Part shown: one piece after another, positions 16,636 through 25,561 of the stretch
Layout of the letters: every line of letters starts with the position of its first letter
Position numbering within the stretch: the stretch's first letter is position 1
Source: RYN-230 sp963770545
GTDB taxonomy: Bacteria > Actinomycetota > Actinomycetes > Streptosporangiales > Streptosporangiaceae
Length of the DNA: 64,000 nucleotides
Assembly (NCBI GenBank): GCA_963770545.1
Contig: CAVYQF010000006.1
Location: 1-64,000 of the forward strand
Direction of reading: 5' to 3'
The notes under the pieces: model-generated
Databases searched by the model: none
The model's input: only the letters and a program-made list of their open reading frames with translations
What the model was told of the DNA's origin: nothing
Position numbers and translations under genes: made by a program

Positions 16636-18903
16636 CTAGCCGACGGGCTCGCGGCGCAGCGGCATCTCGAACCAGACCGCCTTGCCGTCCTGGGTCGGCC
16701 GGGAGCCCCACCGGGTAGCCAGCTGATCGACCAGGTAGAGGCCGCGGCCGCCCTCGTCGGTCTCGCCCGCGCTGCGGATCCGCGGCAGCCGCAGATCGTT
16801 GTCGAAGACCTCGACCCACACCGCCTCGCCGCCCCGGCGCAGCCGCAGCGTGAAGTTCTTGCCCTCCGCAGCCGCGCCTTCGTCGCTGTACGGGACGGGT
16901 TCCCACTCGGCGGCCAGGCCAGGCGGATTCTGGACGGCCGCTCCGGCCACCTCCAGGGTCAGCGTCGGGCGCGGAGCACGCGAGGCGGCCGTGTGCAGCA
17001 CGACGTTGGTGACCACCTCCGACACCAGCAGGCAGGTCAGCTCGACCTGCTCGCCTTCCATCCCCCAGGACCGGAACGTGGCCTCGGCCAGCCGGCGCGC
17101 CTCGGAGACCTTGATCGGCTCCGCGGGGAACGTGCAGTCCCAGGAGGCCAGGTCCACCGGCGAAGTGCGGATCGCGACGATGGCCATGTCGTCGTCGATG
17201 TCCCCGGGGACCGCCTCCTGCGCGGCCTGCGCGATGAGCTCCACGTCGCCGTGCGCCACCCGGCGCACCGATTTGTGCAGCATCAGCCGGGCGTCATCCT
17301 CGGAATAGGTGCCCGTCCCGTCGGGGCGATGCCGCCGGTCAGTCAGGCCGTCGGTGTAGAGCACCAGCCCGGAGCCGGCCGGCAGATAACGTGTCTCCTC
17401 GCGGTAGGGCGGCAGCGCGGGCAACCCCTTGCCGCGCATCCCGAGCAGGACGCCCTTATGCTCCATCTCCAGCTCGCCGACTTCGCCGCCGACGATGAGC
17501 AGCGGCGCGTCGTGGCCGGCGTTGGCGAACGACAGTGTGCGGGACCACGCGTCATAGACGAGGTAGGTGCAGCTGACCATGGGCGCGTCGGGTGCGTCGA
17601 GGTCACCGGCCTGGCCTTTGCCCGTGCTGAGGGTGCGGCACCACTCATCAAGCTTGCGCAGGATCTCCGCAGGCGGCTTGTCATCCTGGGCGAACGCGCG
17701 TAGCGCGGCGCGGAGCTGGCCCATGACCGCGGCCGCCCGGGCCCCGCGGCCCTCCACGTCACCGATGACGATGCCGACCCGGCCCGCGGACAGCGGGATG
17801 ATGTCGTACCAGTCCCCGCCGACCTGGGTCTGGATGCCCTGGCCGTGGGTCACCAGCGGCTTGGCCGGCACGTACCGGCAGGCCACCTCCAGCCCGTCGA
17901 GCTGGGGCAGCTGCTGGGGCAGCAGGCTGGTCTGGAAGGCGAGCGCGGTCCGCCGTTCCTCCTCGAACAGCATCGCGTTGTCGATGGCCACCGCGACCCG
18001 GCTGGCCACCGCGCTGAGGAATTCGCGGTCGTCCGCGTCGTAGTACTGCTCGTGGCGCTTGGTCAGCCCGGACAGGGCCAGGCACATCACGCCGAGGAGT
18101 TCGCCCCGGGCGATCAGCGGGGCGGCCACGACCGAGCGCAGGCCAATGTCCTGGGCGGCGGCCAGGCTGGGCGAGCTGGGTGCCCGGGGCGCTATCTCCC
18201 CGAGGTTCTCAACCAGGACCGGCTCCAGGCGGGCCATGGCCTGCTGGGAGAAATGGCCCTCAGGGTACTTGATCGGGTCGCCGACCCGGGTCCAGCTGCC
18301 GGACGGCGGGACCCAGCCGCCCGCGTTCATCTGCGACTGCCGGATCAGCTTGTCGCCCTGGAACAGGTCGATGATGCAGTGGTCGGCGAACTGAGGGACC
18401 AGGATCTCGGCGACGTGCCGCAGGGTGGTGCCGAACTCGAGCGACCCGGCCAGCTGCTCGCCGATGCGCTCGAGCAGTGAGACCCGGTCGCGTTCGCGCC
18501 GGCTGCTGCGCCGGCTGGCCTCGCGGGCCAGGATCACGATGCCGTCGATCGACCCGGAGGGGTGGCGCAGGGGCATGGCCTGGGCCCGGACGAACACCCG
18601 CGAGCCGTCGGCGCGCAGGACCGAGAACGTGCCGTCCCCGCCGCGGCCGCGGAGCACCTGCTTGGCCAGTTCAGCGGCCTTCCCGGCGTCGCCGCCGGAG
18701 AAGGCCAGGGACAGCACCGGGCGGCCCAGCAGCTTGCCCTTCTTCGGGAACCCGAACAGGGCGGCCGCGAAGGGATTGGCGTAGAGCAGGTTGCCCTGGC
18801 GGTCGGTGACGACCACGGCCGCGGAGATCTGGGCCAGGATGGTCTGAGCCGGGAGATAGGCGTCGTACCCGGCAGCGGTTGCCCAGTCAGTCACCGGGGG
18901 CAT
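16636..18903 (-). CDS. PAS-GAF-PP2C (SpoIIE)-HATPase signalling protein
   Basis: The 755-residue protein contains a PAS domain (about 20-135, VVVTDRQGNLLYANPFAAALFGF) and a GAF domain (about 155-310, SVVAAPLIARGELLGVMCLA). A SpoIIE-type phosphatase follows (about 335-565, QVGGDWYDIIPL, GIVIGDVEGRG, VLYTDGLTDRR, DDDMAIVAIR), then a HATPase_c anti-sigma kinase domain (about 590-750, LLVSEVVTNVVLHT, GGRGLYLVDQLA). It can both phosphorylate and dephosphorylate anti-sigma-antagonist partners in response to a cytoplasmic signal; no membrane segment is seen. Its sigma-factor partners are not in the window. Confidence 0.92.
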   Translation of the reverse strand: MPPVTDWATAAGYDAYLPAQTILAQISAAVVVTDRQGNLLYANPFAAALFGFPKKGKLLGRPVLSLAFSGGDAGKAAELAKQVLRGRGGDGTFSVLRADGSRVFVRAQAMPLRHPSGSIDGIVILAREASRRSSRRERDRVSLLERIGEQLAGSLEFGTTLRHVAEILVPQFADHCIIDLFQGDKLIRQSQMNAGGWVPPSGSWTRVGDPIKYPEGHFSQQAMARLEPVLVENLGEIAPRAPSSPSLAAAQDIGLRSVVAAPLIARGELLGVMCLALSGLTKRHEQYYDADDREFLSAVASRVAVAIDNAMLFEEERRTALAFQTSLLPQQLPQLDGLEVACRYVPAKPLVTHGQGIQTQVGGDWYDIIPLSAGRVGIVIGDVEGRGARAAAVMGQLRAALRAFAQDDKPPAEILRKLDEWCRTLSTGKGQAGDLDAPDAPMVSCTYLVYDAWSRTLSFANAGHDAPLLIVGGEVGELEMEHKGVLLGMRGKGLPALPPYREETRYLPAGSGLVLYTDGLTDRRHRPDGTGTYSEDDARLMLHKSVRRVAHGDVELIAQAAQEAVPGDIDDDMAIVAIRTSPVDLASWDCTFPAEPIKVSEARRLAEATFRSWGMEGEQVELTCLLVSEVVTNVVLHTAASRAPRPTLTLEVAGAAVQNPPGLAAEWEPVPYSDEGAAAEGKNFTLRLRRGGEAVWVEVFDNDLRLPRIRSAGETDEGGRGLYLVDQLATRWGSRPTQDGKAVWFEMPLRREPVG

Positions 18904-18905
18904 CC

Positions 18906-19619
18906 TCAGCGCCGGGCGACAAAGACATGGGCGGCCACCAGGCGGGACAACTCCGCCGTGACACTGCCGACCCTGTCCTCACTGGTCACCTGCACACCTT
19001 CGTCACTCACTGCGAGCGTAACCTCGCGTCCGGGTTGTATCCCGATCCGCTTGAGTTTAAGCATCAGGGAAGGGTCACTTTGGACTTGTTCGCTGATCCT
19101 GAGCACTGTGACCGGGCCCGCGATCTTCGCCGCGACGGCGGTCATCGACTCGGCCCGCTCCTCGCCGGCGGCGACCGCCCGCTGCCGCGCGTCCGGCGGG
19201 ACGCCGAGTTCCTCCAGCCCCGGGATGATGTTCCCGTGCGGGCAGGACACCGGGTAGCCGAGCAGCTCCACCAGCCTGCGCTCGACGTTTTCCGAGATCA
19301 CATGCTCCCACCGGCACGCCTCGACGTGCACCTCTTCCCAGGGCAGCCCGATCACCCCGACCAGCAGGCACTCGGCCAGGCGGTGCTTGCGCATGACGCG
19401 CATGGCCAGGGTCGCGCCCGCCGGAGTCAGGGCAAGCACCCGGTCGCCCTCCACCTTGACCAGCCCGTCCCGCTCCATCCGGGCCACGGTCTGGCTGACC
19501 GTCGGCCCGCTCTGCGACAGCCGCTCGGCGATCCGTGCCCGCAGCGGGACGATACCCTCCTCTTCCAATTCGAAGATCGTGCGGAGGTACATCTCGGTGG
19601 TGTCGATGAGCCCATGCAC
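18906..19619 (-). CDS. DtxR/IdeR-family metal-dependent repressor
   Basis: The 237-residue protein from the GTG at 19619 has the DtxR helix-turn-helix (IDTTEMYLRTIFELEEEGIVPLRARIAERL, SGPTVSQTVARMERDGLV) and metal-binding dimer domain (HRLAECLLVGVIGLPWEEVHVEACRWEHVIS with its His, Glu and Cys ligands; CPHGNIIPG). It ends in an SH3-like FeoA-type domain. It should repress iron or manganese genes when loaded with Fe or Mn. GGAGG precedes the chosen start; longer upstream reading is not family-like. The phosphatase gene follows after 2 bases. Confidence 0.9.
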   Translation of the reverse strand: MHGLIDTTEMYLRTIFELEEEGIVPLRARIAERLSQSGPTVSQTVARMERDGLVKVEGDRVLALTPAGATLAMRVMRKHRLAECLLVGVIGLPWEEVHVEACRWEHVISENVERRLVELLGYPVSCPHGNIIPGLEELGVPPDARQRAVAAGEERAESMTAVAAKIAGPVTVLRISEQVQSDPSLMLKLKRIGIQPGREVTLAVSDEGVQVTSEDRVGSVTAELSRLVAAHVFVARR

Positions 19620-19728
19620 CGTCTCCAGGCCTCCCTCCTCACCTGATGCTATGCCGGCTGAGTGCAATCGCGGCCCGGCACTTGGGTGAAGGCGTGGCGC
19701 CGCCCCGTAATCGGGCCGGGGTGGGGGG

Positions 19729-20376
19729 TTACGGCGCCAGGCGCTCGAGTACCCAGTCCTGGCCCGCGCGGCGGTAGCGGAGCCGGTCGTGCAGGCGGCT
19801 TGGCCGCCCGGCCCAGAACTCCATGACCTCCGGCAGCACGCGGTAGCCACCCCAGAACTCTGGCATCGGCACGGCCGTCCCCTCGGGCCAGCGTGCTTCC
19901 AGCTCGGAGTACCGCGCCTCCAGTTCCGCCCGGGACGCCAGCACGGACGACTGCCGGCTGGCCCACGCGCCGAGTTGCGACCCGCGCGGGCGGGAGTGGA
20001 AGTAGGGCTCGCTCTCGGCGGTGGACAGGGCCTGCACCGGACCCTCGATGATCACTTGCCGCTGGATCGGGTGCCAGGGAAATACCAGGCAGGCGTAGGG
20101 CCGCTCCGCCAGCGCCTGTCCCTTCGCTGACCTGCGATTGGTATAGAAAACGAAACCCGCCGCCCCGTAGTCCTTCAGCAGTACCGTACGGGCCCGGGGG
20201 CGGCCGGCCGGGGAGACGGTAGCCAGCACCATAGCGGTGGGCTCAGGCAGGCCCGCGGCGACGACATCGTCCATCCACCGGGCAAAGAGAGTCACGGGGT
20301 CGGCGGGGGCTTGCGCCTCATCCAGGGAATAACCGGCCTGGGGGTGACGGGAGGGTTCCACGGGAAAGATCCTCAC
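19729..20376 (-). CDS. pdxH: Pyridoxamine/pyridoxine 5'-phosphate oxidase
   Basis: The PdxH pattern is complete: ATVSPAGRPRARTVLLKDYGAAGFVFYTNRRSAKGQ (FMN site), WHPIQRQVIIEGPV, SRPRGSQLGAWASRQSSVL, PEFWGGYRV and the C-terminal DRLRYRRA plus WVLERLAP signature. It oxidises pyridoxamine or pyridoxine 5'-phosphate to PLP with O2. Two GTG starts are possible (20400 and 20376); the latter has a closer AGGGGAT. It is divergent from citrate synthase, near serC, whose product is PLP-dependent. Confidence 0.93.
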   Translation of the reverse strand: MRIFPVEPSRHPQAGYSLDEAQAPADPVTLFARWMDDVVAAGLPEPTAMVLATVSPAGRPRARTVLLKDYGAAGFVFYTNRRSAKGQALAERPYACLVFPWHPIQRQVIIEGPVQALSTAESEPYFHSRPRGSQLGAWASRQSSVLASRAELEARYSELEARWPEGTAVPMPEFWGGYRVLPEVMEFWAGRPSRLHDRLRYRRAGQDWVLERLAP

Positions 20377-20454
20377 ACATCCCCTGGCCTGGTGAGGCAC
20401 CCGACTAGCGTGCCCACCGTCACGGTCAGGGGATCTATCGGATTATTGTGCCTC

Positions 20455-20474
20455 CAGGGTTGAATTAACCCTGC
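20455..20474. promoter_or_regulatory. Short inverted repeat in pdxH-citrate synthase intergenic region
   Basis: CAGGGTT and AACCCTG frame GAATT between the divergent pdxH and citrate synthase genes. Position suits an operator; length and a lack of other support keep confidence low. Confidence 0.3.
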
Positions 20475-20574
20475 TGACACGAACGGCCAGCCACCGGGCG
20501 GTACCACCTCCCGGGACGCGCTCCATGCAGCTCACGAGGACAAGCAGCTCACAAGGACCACGGAGGACCAGCAC

Positions 20575-21681
20575 ATGTCCGATTTCGTGCCTGGGCTCGA
20601 AGGCGTCGTCGCCTTCGAGACAACGATCGCCGAGCCGGACCGGGAAGGTGGGGCGCTCCGCTACCGGGGCGTGGACATCGAGGAACTCGTGGGCCACGTG
20701 TCGTTCGGGCATGTGTGGGGACTCCTGGTGGACAACAAATTCGCCCCGGGCCTGCCCCCGGCCGAGCCCTACCCGATCCCGGTCCACTCCGGCGACATCC
20801 GGGTGGACGTGCAGAGCGCGCTCGCCATGCTGGCCCCGGCCTGGGGCATGCGCCAGCTCCTGGACATCGACGACGAGCAGGCCCGTGACGACCTGGCCCG
20901 CGCCTCGGTCATGGCGCTGTCCTTCGTAGCCCAGTCCGCCCGCGGTCCCGGGCTGCCCCCGGTCCCGCAGGAGCGGGTGGACGAGGGGCGCAACATCGTC
21001 GAGCGGTTCATGATCCGGTGGCGGGGGGAGCCCGACCCGCGGCACGTCAAGGCGGTCAACGCGTACTGGACCTCCGCGGCGGAGCACGGCATGAACGCCT
21101 CGACGTTCACCGCCCGCGTGATCGCCTCGACCGGCGCGGACGTGGCCGCCGCCCTGTCCGGCGCGGTGGGCGCGATGTCCGGGCCGCTGCACGGCGGCGC
21201 CCCCGCGCGGGTGCTGTCCATGATCGAGGAAGTCGAGCGGACCGGTGACGCGGTCAAGTTCGTCAAGGCCTCGCTGGACCGCGGGGACCGGCTGATGGGC
21301 TTCGGGCACCGGGTGTACCGGGCCGAGGATCCCCGCGCGCGGGTGCTGCGCCGGACCGCCAAGGAACTCGGCGCGCCGCGGGCCGAGGTGGCCGAGGCCC
21401 TGGAGGAGGCGGCCCTGGCCGAACTGCACGCGCGGCGGCCGGACCGGGTGCTGGCCACGAACGTGGAGTTCTGGGCGGCCATCATGCTGGACTTCGCGGA
21501 AGTCCCGCCGCACATGTTCACGTCCATGTTCACCTGTGCCCGGACCGCGGGCTGGGCGGCGCACATCCTGGAGCAGAAGCAGACCGGGCGGCTGGTCCGG
21601 CCGAGTGCCCGCTACGTGGGCCCGCCGTCCCGCCCGGTCACTGAGGTCCCCGGCGCGGACCAGGTGCTGGGCGAGGTCTGA
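20575..21681 (+). CDS. citA: Citrate synthase (short, CitA/citrate synthase 2 type)
   Basis: The 368-residue protein opens GLEGVVAFETTIAEPDREGGALRYRGVDIEELV and carries the three catalytic regions: EHGMNASTFTARVIASTGAD (His), GPLHGGAPARVLSMI (His) and GFGHRVYRAEDPRARVLR (His and Arg); the Asp region lies near EFWAAIMLDFAEVP. It condenses oxaloacetate with acetyl-CoA or, for some members, propionyl-CoA. The ATG at 20575 follows GGAGGACCAG. The citrate synthase-serC-pdxH neighbourhood is familiar in actinobacteria. Confidence 0.93.
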   Translation: MSDFVPGLEGVVAFETTIAEPDREGGALRYRGVDIEELVGHVSFGHVWGLLVDNKFAPGLPPAEPYPIPVHSGDIRVDVQSALAMLAPAWGMRQLLDIDDEQARDDLARASVMALSFVAQSARGPGLPPVPQERVDEGRNIVERFMIRWRGEPDPRHVKAVNAYWTSAAEHGMNASTFTARVIASTGADVAAALSGAVGAMSGPLHGGAPARVLSMIEEVERTGDAVKFVKASLDRGDRLMGFGHRVYRAEDPRARVLRRTAKELGAPRAEVAEALEEAALAELHARRPDRVLATNVEFWAAIMLDFAEVPPHMFTSMFTCARTAGWAAHILEQKQTGRLVRPSARYVGPPSRPVTEVPGADQVLGEV

Positions 21682-21742
21682 GGCTTTTGGGGGCAGGCTG
21701 GAGCCAGCCGGTCCGCTCCCCCGGCCTGGATAGGCTGGCACC

Positions 21743-22861
21743 GTGACCGACATCGCCATTCCTGCAGGCCTGCGGCCGGCCGACGGACGTTTCGGCTGCG
21801 GGCCCTCCAAGATCCGGCCCGAGCAGCTCACCGCGCTGGCCGCCTCATCGGCCCGCTACCTGGGCACCTCGCACCGCCAGGCTCCGGTCCGCTCGCTGGT
21901 CCGGCGGGCCCGCGACGGCCTGGCAGAACTGTTCGCGGTGCCTGAGGGCTATCAGGTCGTCCTCGGCAACGGCGGCACGACGGCCTTCTGGGAGATCGCC
22001 GCGTTCGGGCTGATCCAGCAGAAGTCGCAGCATCTGGCGTTCGGCGAGTTCTCCGCCAAGTTCAGCAAGGTGGCCCAGGCGGCCCCGTGGCTCGATGATC
22101 CGACCGTGATCGCCTCGCCGCCCGGCGGCCACCCGGTCCCGCGCGGCGAGACCGGCGTGGATACGTACGCGCTGACCCACAACGAGACCTCGACCGGGGT
22201 GGCCATGCCGGTCCGGCGGGTCCGGGAGACCGATCCCGGCGCGCTGGTGATCGTCGATGCGACCAGCGGCGCGGGCGGCCTTCCCGTGCAGGTCGGCGAG
22301 TGCGACGTGTACTACTTCGCCCCGCAGAAGTGCTTCGGTTCCGATGGCGGGCTGTGGCTCGCGCTGATGTCGCCCGCCGCCCTGGACCGGGCCGCCTCGA
22401 TCGCGGCCAGCGGCCGCTACATCCCCGAGTTCTTCTCGCTGCCGGTGGCCATCGACAACTCCGCCAAGCAGCAGACGTATAACACCCCGTCGGTGGCGAC
22501 GCTGCTGCTGCTGGCCGACCAGGTGGAGTGGATGCTCGGCCAGGGCGGCCTGGACTGGGCGGTGGGGCGGACCACCGACTCCTCCTCGCGGCTGTACAAC
22601 TGGGCCGAGAAGTTGCCCTACGCGACCCCGTTCGTCACCGATCCGGCGCAGCGCTCCCAGGTCGTGGGCACCATCGACTTCACCGAGAGCGTGGACGCTG
22701 CCGCCGTGGCGGCGACGCTGCGCGCCAACGGGATCGTGGACACCGAGCCGTACCGCAAGCTCGGCCGCAACCAGTTGCGGATCGGCATGTTCCCCGCCGT
22801 GGACCCAGCCGACGTGGAGGCCCTGACCGCCTGCATCGACTACGTCATCGAGCGGCTGTAG
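21743..22861 (+). CDS. serC: Phosphoserine aminotransferase
   Basis: The 372-residue protein starts at GTG 21743 and has the actinobacterial SerC sequence: FGCGPSKIRPEQL, GTSHRQAPVRSLVRRARDGL, the PLP lysine region VYYFAPQKCFGSDGGLWLALMSP, and the C-terminal RIGMFPAVDPADVEALTACIDYVIE. It converts 3-phosphohydroxypyruvate and glutamate to phosphoserine in serine synthesis. At the stop a 21-bp segment (CGTCATCGAGCGGCT with flank) is tandemly duplicated at 22843-22857 and 22864-22878. Confidence 0.94.
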   Translation: MTDIAIPAGLRPADGRFGCGPSKIRPEQLTALAASSARYLGTSHRQAPVRSLVRRARDGLAELFAVPEGYQVVLGNGGTTAFWEIAAFGLIQQKSQHLAFGEFSAKFSKVAQAAPWLDDPTVIASPPGGHPVPRGETGVDTYALTHNETSTGVAMPVRRVRETDPGALVIVDATSGAGGLPVQVGECDVYYFAPQKCFGSDGGLWLALMSPAALDRAASIAASGRYIPEFFSLPVAIDNSAKQQTYNTPSVATLLLLADQVEWMLGQGGLDWAVGRTTDSSSRLYNWAEKLPYATPFVTDPAQRSQVVGTIDFTESVDAAAVAATLRANGIVDTEPYRKLGRNQLRIGMFPAVDPADVEALTACIDYVIERL

Positions 22862-22912
22862 AGCGTCATCGAGCGGCTCCAGGCCCGGGGTTTGCGGCGG
22901 CGTGGCGCCGCG

Positions 22913-22996
22913 TCAGCGCACGGCCGCGCCGATGAGCGCGCCTGCGACCAGGATCGCGAGCACCATCGGGAGCAGCCACCGGGGCGTGCGGTTCAC
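22913..22996 (-). CDS. Putative 27-residue membrane microprotein
   Basis: The GTG at 22996 opens VNRTPRWLLPMVLAILVAG and ends LIGAAVR at a TGA. It consists of a basic N-terminus, one hydrophobic helix and an arginine end, the layout of single-span small membrane proteins. It is only 53 bases upstream of nothing larger on its strand and lies downstream of thpR in the same direction. A weak purine stretch precedes it. There is no homology that I can name. Confidence 0.4.
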   Translation of the reverse strand: MNRTPRWLLPMVLAILVAGALIGAAVR

Positions 22997-23049
22997 ATCA
23001 GGCAGCCTATGCCCCGGGTAATCATGCCCCTGGCACCTATCCCGGGCAC

Positions 23050-23637
23050 CTATGTCCCAGGCCCGGGCGACCCGGCCATCGGCCAGCAGCCCAGGGTCTC
23101 GTAGCGCGGGCGGTCGTGCGGGCGGCCGCCGGGCAGGTGGCTGCGGATGAGGTAGATCTCCCCCGCGGTCCACGTGGTGCCGGTGAACCCGGACAGGCGG
23201 TCCACCAGCGGCCCCACGTCCACCGGTTCGCGGCACCGGGCCAGCGTCAGGTGCGGCCGGAAGCGCCGGCCCTCCTCGGCCGGGGGGGCGCCCGCCCGCC
23301 GCGCTCCCGCGGCCACGGACTGGGCCAGGGCGGCGAGAGCCTGCGGCTCGCCTTGCACCCCGGTCCACAGCACGCGGGCCCGGGCGGCGCTGGGGAAGGC
23401 GCCCGCCTCGCCCAGGGACAGCGACAGGCGGGGGTGGCGGGCCGCGGCGCGCTCCAGCCGAGGCTCAAGCCTGGCACAGACCGGCTCGGCCACCTCGCCG
23501 AGAAACGCCAGCGTGAGATGCCACGCATCGCGCCCGGTCCAGCGCAGCCCCGGCCACGACTGGCGCAGCGGCGCCACCGCATCGTCCAGCTCGTCGGCCG
23601 CGCGCATCGGCACGGCGACCGCGACGAACAGCCTCAT
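23050..23637 (-). CDS. thpR: RNA 2',3'-cyclic phosphodiesterase
   Basis: The 195-residue protein belongs to the 2H phosphoesterase superfamily: two H-x-T-L motifs, HLTLAFLG (His40) and HLTLARC (His129), form the active site. The N-terminus MRLFVAVAVP is typical of the LigT/ThpR branch. It hydrolyses 2',3'-cyclic phosphates to 2'-phosphates, possibly in tRNA or RNA repair. The tail GSPGPGT is not conserved. It is monocistronic or leads into the small ORF at 22996. Confidence 0.9.
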   Translation of the reverse strand: MRLFVAVAVPMRAADELDDAVAPLRQSWPGLRWTGRDAWHLTLAFLGEVAEPVCARLEPRLERAAARHPRLSLSLGEAGAFPSAARARVLWTGVQGEPQALAALAQSVAAGARRAGAPPAEEGRRFRPHLTLARCREPVDVGPLVDRLSGFTGTTWTAGEIYLIRSHLPGGRPHDRPRYETLGCWPMAGSPGPGT

Positions 23638-23692
23638 AGCCCATTCGTAGCACCAGCCCTGGGGGCCGGTCGTGCACTGGGCCCGAAACGGC

Positions 23693-24970
23693 TCAGGCGA
23701 CCAGGCGGGCCAGCGCGCCGGGGCGCAGAACCTCCCGCGCCGCCAGGCCGCGGCGCCGGGCCAGCAGCAGGCCGATGACTGCGGCCGCGGCGGCCGAGAT
23801 GACCCCGCCGGCCAGCAGGCTCATCCGCGGGCCGAACTGCTCCCCGACCCAGCCGACCAGGGGCGACCCGAGCGGCGCGCCGCCCAGGAACACCAGCATG
23901 TACAGCCCCATGACCCGGCCGCGCATGTCCGGCGCCGAGCCGATCTGGACCGTGGAGTTAGCCGCCGTGTTGAGGGTCAGCAAGATCAGGCCGGTCGGCA
24001 CCAGCATGGCCAGGAACAGCCAGAACGAGGGCATCAGCGCGGTCAGCACTTCCAGCACGCCGAACAGGAATGCGGCGGTCACCAGCAAGCGCAGACCCGG
24101 CTTGCTGCGCCGGGCCGCCAGCAGGGCCCCGGCCAGCGCGCCCGCCGCGAACACGGCGGACGCCACACCGAAGGCCGTGGCACCGGTGTGGAACACCTGC
24201 CGGGACATCAGGGCGGTAGTGACCTGGAAGTTCATTCCGAAGGTGGCCACGAAGAAGATGAGGATCATGGGCATGAGCAGCTGCGGCCGGGACCAGACGT
24301 AGGCGAAACCCTCGCGGAGCTGGCCCGGGTGCCGGGGGACCGGATCCACTGGATGGAGCTCGCCGGGCCGCATCAGCTTGAGCCCGGTCAGCACGGCGCC
24401 GTAGGAGGCCGCGTTGATGAAGAAGGCAGCCGGCGTGCCCACGGCACCGATCACCAGCCCGGCGGCGGCCGGCCCGGCGATCCGGGCCAGGTTGAAGATC
24501 GCGCTGTTCAGCGCGATGGCGTTGGGCATGTCGGTCTGGCCGACCATCTCGGTGACGAATGCCTGGCGAGTGGGGTTGTCTACCACCGTGGCCAGGCCGA
24601 GCCCGAAGGCCAGCGCGAAGACCTGCCAGATGCGCACCACCCCGGTCACCGCGAGGACGCCCAGGATGAGCGCGAGCAGCCCCATGGCGGTCTGGGTCAG
24701 CATCAGGATGCGGCGCTTGGGGTAGCGGTCCGCGACCGCCCCGCCCCACGGGCTGGCCAGCATGGGCAGGAACTGCAGCCCCGTGGCGATGCCCAGCGCG
24801 GTACCGCTGCCGTGGGTCAGCTCGAGGACCAGCCAGTCCTGGGCGACCCGCTGCATCCAGGTGCCGCTGTTGGAGACGACCTGGCCGATCGCGAAGAGCC
24901 GGTAGTTCCGGGTCCCCAGCGAATGGAAAGTCCGCAGGCGGGATCGCCCGGTCCGGCCGTCGCCGGTCAG
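23693..24970 (-). CDS. MFS transporter (EntS-like, drug/siderophore export type)
   Basis: The protein of about 425 residues has twelve hydrophobic segments: NYRLFAIGQVVSNSGTWMQRVAQDWLVLELT, GLQFLPMLASPWGGAVADRYPKRRILM and VDNPTRQAFVTEMVG are the MFS_3/EntS signatures. It should export small molecules with proton antiport. No ATG, GTG or TTG lies in frame between the MarR overlap and the conserved start, so CTG at 24970, overlapping the marR TGA as CTGA with GGAGAAG upstream, is the best start. It is translationally coupled to marR. Confidence 0.88.
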   Translation of the reverse strand: MTGDGRTGRSRLRTFHSLGTRNYRLFAIGQVVSNSGTWMQRVAQDWLVLELTHGSGTALGIATGLQFLPMLASPWGGAVADRYPKRRILMLTQTAMGLLALILGVLAVTGVVRIWQVFALAFGLGLATVVDNPTRQAFVTEMVGQTDMPNAIALNSAIFNLARIAGPAAAGLVIGAVGTPAAFFINAASYGAVLTGLKLMRPGELHPVDPVPRHPGQLREGFAYVWSRPQLLMPMILIFFVATFGMNFQVTTALMSRQVFHTGATAFGVASAVFAAGALAGALLAARRSKPGLRLLVTAAFLFGVLEVLTALMPSFWLFLAMLVPTGLILLTLNTAANSTVQIGSAPDMRGRVMGLYMLVFLGGAPLGSPLVGWVGEQFGPRMSLLAGGVISAAAAAVIGLLLARRRGLAAREVLRPGALARLVA

Positions 24971-25419
24971 GACTGGCTGAGCTTCTCCAGAATCGGCGCG
25001 GCCGCCCGCAGCGTCGCCCGCTCCTGCGGAGTCAGCTCGTTCAGCCGCCTGGCCAGCCAGGCGTCGCGGCGACGGCGAGCCTTCGCCACCAGCACCCGGC
25101 CTGCCGGGGTGACCGTCAGCACCACCTGCCGCCGGTCGGAGGCATGTGCTGCTCGCGTGACGAGTTGCCATTCCTCCAGCGCGGCGATGACCCGCGTCAT
25201 TGATGGTGGCTGCACCCGCTCGTGCCCGGCCAGCTCGCCCGGGCTCATCGCGCCGTGCTTCTCCAGCGTCGCCAGCGCCGCAAACTGGGTGTCCGAGAGC
25301 ACCGGCTCCGATTGGCCCGGCACGGTCCGCTCGACCCTCAGCCGCCGGGCCAGCCGGCTCACGGAGATCCGCAGCGTGGTGGCCAGGCCCGCGTCGGCCG
25401 TAGTCCCCGAGGATGTCAT
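24967..25419 (-). CDS. MarR-family regulator
   Basis: The 150-residue protein has a winged helix-turn-helix: LSDTQFAALATLEKHGAMSPGELAGHERVQPPSMTRVIAALEEWQLVTRAAHASDRRQVVLTVTPAGR. The ATG at 25419 is the first start after an AT-rich region. It overlaps the downstream transporter gene by 4 bases, so it probably represses its own operon until a ligand, likely the exported compound, binds. Confidence 0.9.
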   Translation of the reverse strand: MTSSGTTADAGLATTLRISVSRLARRLRVERTVPGQSEPVLSDTQFAALATLEKHGAMSPGELAGHERVQPPSMTRVIAALEEWQLVTRAAHASDRRQVVLTVTPAGRVLVAKARRRRDAWLARRLNELTPQERATLRAAAPILEKLSQS

Positions 25420-25561
25420 TGTCTTTAGCCTGAGTCATTACTTTCGCTAACGATATGCGCGCCGGCGGCATTCCGTCAAACCGTTAGCAAGGCGAACGGG
25501 TGGCACCCCCAACGGGGCGTGGCTCCAGTACACCATGCGGGAGCCCGTTAGCCTGGGTTAG

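Noticed and set aside
20443..21831. Long open frame opposite citrate synthase
   Set aside because: Composition shadow of a GC-rich gene; the + strand product is a clear citrate synthase and the - strand protein has no domain.
23672..25450. 592-codon open frame on + strand over the MFS and marR genes
   Set aside because: Gln/Gly/Arg/His-rich antisense shadow without any motif; the minus-strand genes are recognisable families.
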